Shown here: piece after piece, positions 59,636 through 64,000 of the stretch | Layout of the letters: the number at the start of each line of letters is the position of its first letter | How positions within the stretch are numbered: position 1 is the stretch's first letter | Assembly (NCBI GenBank): GCA_022749755.1 | Contig: CM040442.1 | Coordinates: 3,064,663 to 3,128,662 of the forward strand | Reading direction: 5' to 3' | DNA length: 64,000 bases | Source: Azadirachta indica | Lineage: Eukaryota > Streptophyta > Magnoliopsida > Sapindales > Meliaceae | Made by a program: the position numbers and the translations under genes | Notes under the pieces: generated by a model | What the model was told of the DNA's origin: nothing | Database searches by the model: none | The model's input: only the letters and a program-made list of their open reading frames with translations

Positions 59636-61173
59636 ATGTGACAAACTTTCGTTGAAAAGAATTAAGAGAATGTTGGAAGTAAATTTTGTTAATTAGAAGT
59701 TGCAATCAATTCAATTGCGTCATCTTTGCAATTAAATTCAATACCTTAATAAGAAGGTAACAACAAAATTTTGGAAAAATTATGTACTTAAATTAAACAA
59801 TTACATAATTATATATTTAATGGTGGGCTCCTCCTCTTCTTCCTCCATCCATCTCTTTCAAGCTATAATACGTATCCCATTTCCTTCCCCAAATCACATC
59901 TATCTAGCTGAGCACTGCACATTTAATTAATTAATTAATTTTCAATTTCTTTTTGTTAAAAATAAAATTAAAAAAAAAAATAATAATTTTATTGACCTTC
60001 ATACGTACGCATATATGAGGTCATTTTATTTCATTTGCAAACACCCTCGACTTGAGAAAGTTCGGACTTGGAATTTTATGTATAGAAAATTAATAAAAAA
60101 ACAAAAAAAACTATTCCATTTTCCATCCAAATTAAGAGTTCCATAATTAACGCATCCACGTTTACATTTTTTTTTTTCTTTTTTAACAATTTTTTGTGCA
60201 AAGAATTTAGAATAGAGATTAAATTACATTGTATTTTATAAATTTTAAGGAAATACGTCACTCGCTCACTTTGTAAAGTATAAATCTTAGGAATAAAATT
60301 TAAATTATAAATTAACTCAAAAGTTATAATCATTATATATTAATAAAAGACTTTACTCATTTTATAAAATAATTAAACAGATTATGCATACATATAAAAA
60401 ATAATCTCGTAAATTAATACCATCATGATTGAAGATTCTTCTTAGATGTTTCGCTTGCTTGGAAATTCTACAAGAATATTGGCTAGCAAACAAAGGATTA
60501 GTTAACTAATTAATTCAAATTCCAAAAGCAAAACAGATTAAGCCCATAATAAATAAATATATTTTGATTTTATTTTTTGTTTAGTTTCCAAAAGAGTGGA
60601 CACCAGAATTAATGGGGAGTCTTTGGAGGAAACCATAAAAAATGGATTGTGGGGGCATTAATTTATAGTCAAACTCATTTGTCATTATGCAAACAAAATT
60701 CAAATATTATTGCTTGACGATTTCTAAGCAAAATGAGTTTGTTTGGAATCAAAATTAATTTCTTCATTACACCTTGTTTTTTTTTTTTTAATTTCTTTCC
60801 ATAATAATTATTCCAAGCCAAGTCTTTGGATTTCTAATCAAAGTCTTCTTTTGATGTAACTCTTGGTGTCACGAATTTCTAAACTGACGTTTTTCAATTT
60901 TTTTTTTATTGTATTTTTAACTTTAATTTTATACTTTAAAAATTTTAAAAATATAATCCGTACCGTAGCCCTGCCGAACATTTATTTGCATTTGGATTAA
61001 AGGAATGAAACAAAATTAAATCTACCCAAAATAATGATGTAATAATCCATCAATAATTAAATAATAGCACATGAAATATTATAAGATCTTCTTCGAGAAG
61101 ACCTGAGATACAAACTTAATGATTATATGTTGGTCTTATTTTGAGAAGTTTGAATTGATGAAATAAATCTCCA

Positions 61174-61236
61174 TTGGATTGGATTGGATTGGATTGGGTT
61201 GAAATTGAAATGAAAAGCCAGCCAGCCAGCCAGCCA
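61174..61236. repeat. Compound microsatellite (TTGGA)n ... (CAGC)n
   Basis: Five TTGGA units (61174-61198) and, about 18 bases later, five CAGC units (61217-61236). Two unrelated short tandem repeats sit side by side. Confidence 0.85.
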
Positions 61237-62340
61237 CAGCCAGAACGCACTACTACTTAGCCTCCAAATTACTAAATCAAAAAAGAGTTCATAATTAATG
61301 ATGAGGATTTTGATTTTGACAATATCAAAATTACTTTTCAAAAACAAATCACAGCATGACTCATAATCATGTTAATAAATAGTAATATAAACCCAATTAA
61401 TGCTTCAAGATTTTGTTGCCTGTTTCACATGAAATCATTCCTTTGTTTCCATCAAACTATTGTCATCCAAACTGGACCATTTTTTTACAGAGTATTTAGG
61501 TACCCGTTTTCTTTTGATATAAAATTATTCAAATAATACCATGTATATAATATTTATCCTTCAGTAAATACACAAATAAACTTAAATGCGGTTGAAGATT
61601 GTTTTTTTGGTTTTTGCATTTGAAGAATCCAAAGTCATTTAAATTCAGTTTTTAGTTTGGAAACAAGATGTTGATCCCCTGCGATCTTCTTCCATTTTTT
61701 GCTCGAATTTTAATTCACAACTGTTTTAAAATAAAATCACAATTCGTCCAATGAATACGTAGATAAGAAAGTCATCAGCATTTCTTTATCTTAAACAAGA
61801 ATTGTTACAATAAATTTATCAAGTAATAAATAAAGCACTTTTACATGCAAAAATTGATCAACCTAGAAAAGCAAAATGGAAAAACAAGTAATCTACATGA
61901 ATATGACCAAGCAAAACTGTAACCATTATACAACATGAAACTGATCAAATTACACAGAGTGATTCAAAAAATTTTAAGCTTCGAAGAGGAAAGAAAAAGA
62001 AAATTATTGCACAAACTCTCCAACTTCTTCATGATCAAAAAAACTCGTATTCCGAAAATCTACAAACTGCAGAATCGAAGTAAAGAAACAGCCACTCAGT
62101 CAAACGAAAATTAGGTGGAAATGAGGTTTATCAAAATTTGTGCAAACCAAAGATTTTACATACCTCATTGTCCAAAAATGGACACATTTTGCTATATGCA
62201 TAAAGAAACCCGGCAGTGTACATAGAAATAAGTGCAACAGATGCATTTCTGACAGCAAGATGATATGAACATTTGGCGAACATAATTGGGTTGCACAAAG
62301 GATAACCAAAATCAAATTGTATTTTTTTCTCGATGCTCTG

Positions 62341-63808
62341 CTATCTGAAGACTAGGCTTCCATTCTGTTGGACTCTTAGTTTCTCAATCAACGACTGATA
62401 GAATGATTTCAATGCCTTAAAATCACTACCCTGAGGCAAAGAAAATGTTCATAGCACCAGAATAGTTAGGGAAGGGATGTTCCTTCCATTTAAGGCTATA
62501 TGTATCAGCTTATGTCACAGAAACAAAACATTTACCTGCAACTTTTGACAATATTGCTCTGCCAAATCTTGAGGGCAATGTGCCGATGGAAAACATTTTG
62601 TTACAAAGTGAACAAGAAAATCGTTGCCAAACTTCTCGTACATGACTTTTTGAGCCAAAACAATTTCCCCAAACAAAATAAGCTGCCATACAGATTTAGA
62701 GCAACATTTGATAAATTAATGGGAAATGTCAAGAATAAGCTTGATATAGTTTTTAACAAACATAATAAACACTAAATTGTACAGACCAAAATCAACTACT
62801 AGCAGTCAAATCGTACAGAAAGAAGATGGAAAAGAAACTCAGAAACAGATTATTGCTACCGTATTGGCATCACCAAACTCGAAGGATTTGTCAAGTACAC
62901 TATACAAACAACATTTCATTGCAAAGGCCTCGATCATAAAACTTTGAAAACCAGGTACCTAAAGCGAAACAGAAGTTAATACCATTATGGTAAATAAAAA
63001 TGTTCCCAACATAGAAAAGACACGAAAATTCAGTAGAAAGCATACTTTTTCTTCCCCATAAGGCCTGGCACACCAATCTTTGATTAGTCTGATAAATATC
63101 TGCACACATGCCTACACATAGGGGAAAAATTTTAAGTTCACTGTGTATCTTTCTAGCATTTCAGATATTCCCAGCCTGCAAGATCAAGATGAAGAAAAAC
63201 CCAAATGCAAAGTAATAAAATATTTGCAAGTATTAAGCGCACCTTTCTCACAAGATAATCCTTATGGTTACAAGATGTGGACAGTAATAATTGCATTATT
63301 GGATCCAAGTAGCCCCTACTTTTGGGGGAAAGGAACACTGAAGACAGATCGTGTGTGGCTATCACATGAAGAAATGTATATAATGTCCTTTGAAGCTCTT
63401 GCACTTCGCGAATTTCCTAAGAGAGAGAAAAGACATTAAGCAGTTTTAACACAGCAGTATGGAATTACAAACCAAAATTTTAGTATAGGCTATAGCTAAT
63501 CAAAGTCATAAAGGTAGGTCCAGTATCAGTTAACAGCTAAAAACTAAAATCTGGTATATACGAGCAACTTGCTATACTGCTTAAGCTAGGACCATTCTTG
63601 CAACCAAGACATATATTGAGAATATAAATCAATATTTCCTTACCTCAGTGTTGGTTCCAGGTCCAGAAGGAAACGTATCCCTTGGTATAATATTGAATAT
63701 CCTACCAGCAACAGCAGGAAATACTTCATCCAATATGTCATGCACCAAGGTGCTGAATTTACAAATAAGTTGATTAAGCAATACGAGAAATCCAACCATT
63801 TCCTTTGG
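62341..63808 (-). CDS. PSD: Exportin-T (tRNA exporter, PAUSED), C-terminal part; 5' end beyond window
   Basis: Six C-terminal exons join in frame to 246 residues and the stop: 63644-63808, 63243-63416, 63046-63111, 62860-62958, 62536-62682 and 62341-62430. All introns are phase 0 and GT-AG. Recognisable stretches are EVQELQRTLYTFLHVIATHD, FLSPKSRGYLDPIMQLLL, CNHKDYLVRKACVQIFIRL, KDWCARPYGEEK and FGEIVLAQKVMYEKFGNDF, closely matching plant exportin-T C-terminal HEAT repeats. The protein carries mature tRNAs from nucleus to cytoplasm with Ran-GTP; the Arabidopsis gene is PAUSED. The karyopherin Ran-binding N-terminus lies past base 64000. The stop TAG is at 62341-62343, after LVFR. Confidence 0.93.
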
Positions 63809-64000
63809 CTGCAACAGGACACAATCGTCAGAAACCAATATCACAGAAAAGCATTAACAGCCACAGAATCAACATAATTAACATAATCCTAAACCACGTC
63901 AATGAAAACTAATTCTATAGTATTTTCCCACAACTACTAAGGCAAATATAAAGTCTTCCTAGCAGACATGATCATAAGACAAATAATAATTTAATTAAGA
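63809..64000 (-). other. Exportin-T intron running off the window
   Basis: The acceptor TGTTGCAG precedes the exon at 63808. No further exon is recognisable in the last 192 bases. Confidence 0.6.

Larger units (their letters stand above)
58369..62340. other. AT-rich intergenic RLCK / exportin-T
   Basis: The left end is the RLCK leader and promoter (minus strand, to about 59 kb). The right end (from about 61.85 kb) is probably exportin-T 3' UTR. The middle is very AT-rich with (AT)n at 59.6 kb and TTGGA/CAGC microsatellites at 61.2 kb. No gene was recognised. Confidence 0.55.

Noticed and set aside
63143..63439. 98-codon plus-strand ORF
   Set aside because: Shadow of the exportin-T exon at 63243-63416 on the opposite strand.

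Overview
The window is nuclear DNA from a flowering plant, most likely a core eudicot. Genes are split by GT-AG introns, the space between them is very AT-rich and full of microsatellites and small transposon remnants, and every recognised protein belongs to a land-plant family. The gene set and the near-identical exon structures point to a rosid. A Sapindales (citrus-like) source is my guess from sequence flavour and is not proven. I see no bacterial, organellar or viral segment.

Layout. Left part (1-30 kb), gene-rich: the 3' end of a class-3 mono-/diacylglycerol lipase (1-568, +); a DUF1677 Cys-rich small protein with a long spliced leader (8024-8500, +); the complete 14-coding-exon aldehyde dehydrogenase ALDH7B4/antiquitin (11133-14337, -); an intronless cation/calcium exchanger, CCX type (16227-18185, +); a type-C G-protein gamma subunit, AGG3-like (19350 to about 21.2 kb, +); an intronless secreted subtilase, SBT1.4-like (23280-25565, +); a tRNA-Ser(GCU) (25957-26038, +); the cullin-RING ligase RING subunit RBX1 (26229-26953, -); and a small, basic, uncharacterised plant protein (29730-30131, +). 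Middle (30-40 kb): a gene desert with small repeats. Right part (40-64 kb): a chloroplast-type 13-lipoxygenase (40057-44673, +), a CYP92-like P450 (48828-51406, +), a MORF/DAG organellar RNA-editing factor (52079-54025, +), an RLCK-VII kinase of the RIPK/PBL group (56600-58368, -), and the 3' part of the tRNA exporter exportin-T/PAUSED (62341-63808, -, running off the right edge).

How the genes relate. Plants do not use operons and these genes do not form one pathway. From memory of Arabidopsis locus numbers, the left gene run mixes members of two duplicated segments: At3g14067/14070/14075 (SBT1.4, CCX, lipase) and At1g54095/54100/54115 (DUF1677, ALDH7B4, CCX). AGG3 and RBX1 recall a third (At5g206xx/At5g20570). 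The window therefore looks like a less fractionated version of an ancestral block. Several genes have stress or signalling roles in their families (ALDH7 osmoprotection, 13-LOX jasmonate/oxylipin supply, RLCK-VII immunity, G gamma signalling), but nothing in the sequence shows co-regulation.

Most notable oddities: an RBX1 copy without its usual N-terminal start and with a long overlapping upstream ORF; a G gamma gene whose C-terminus depends on splicing of a 77-nt intron; a nested pair of MITE-like elements with an apparent target-site duplication (27.5-28.2 kb); and a cluster of four related Mutator-like terminal units in direct and inverted orientation (46.3-47.5 kb). I found no evidence of a novel multi-gene system.
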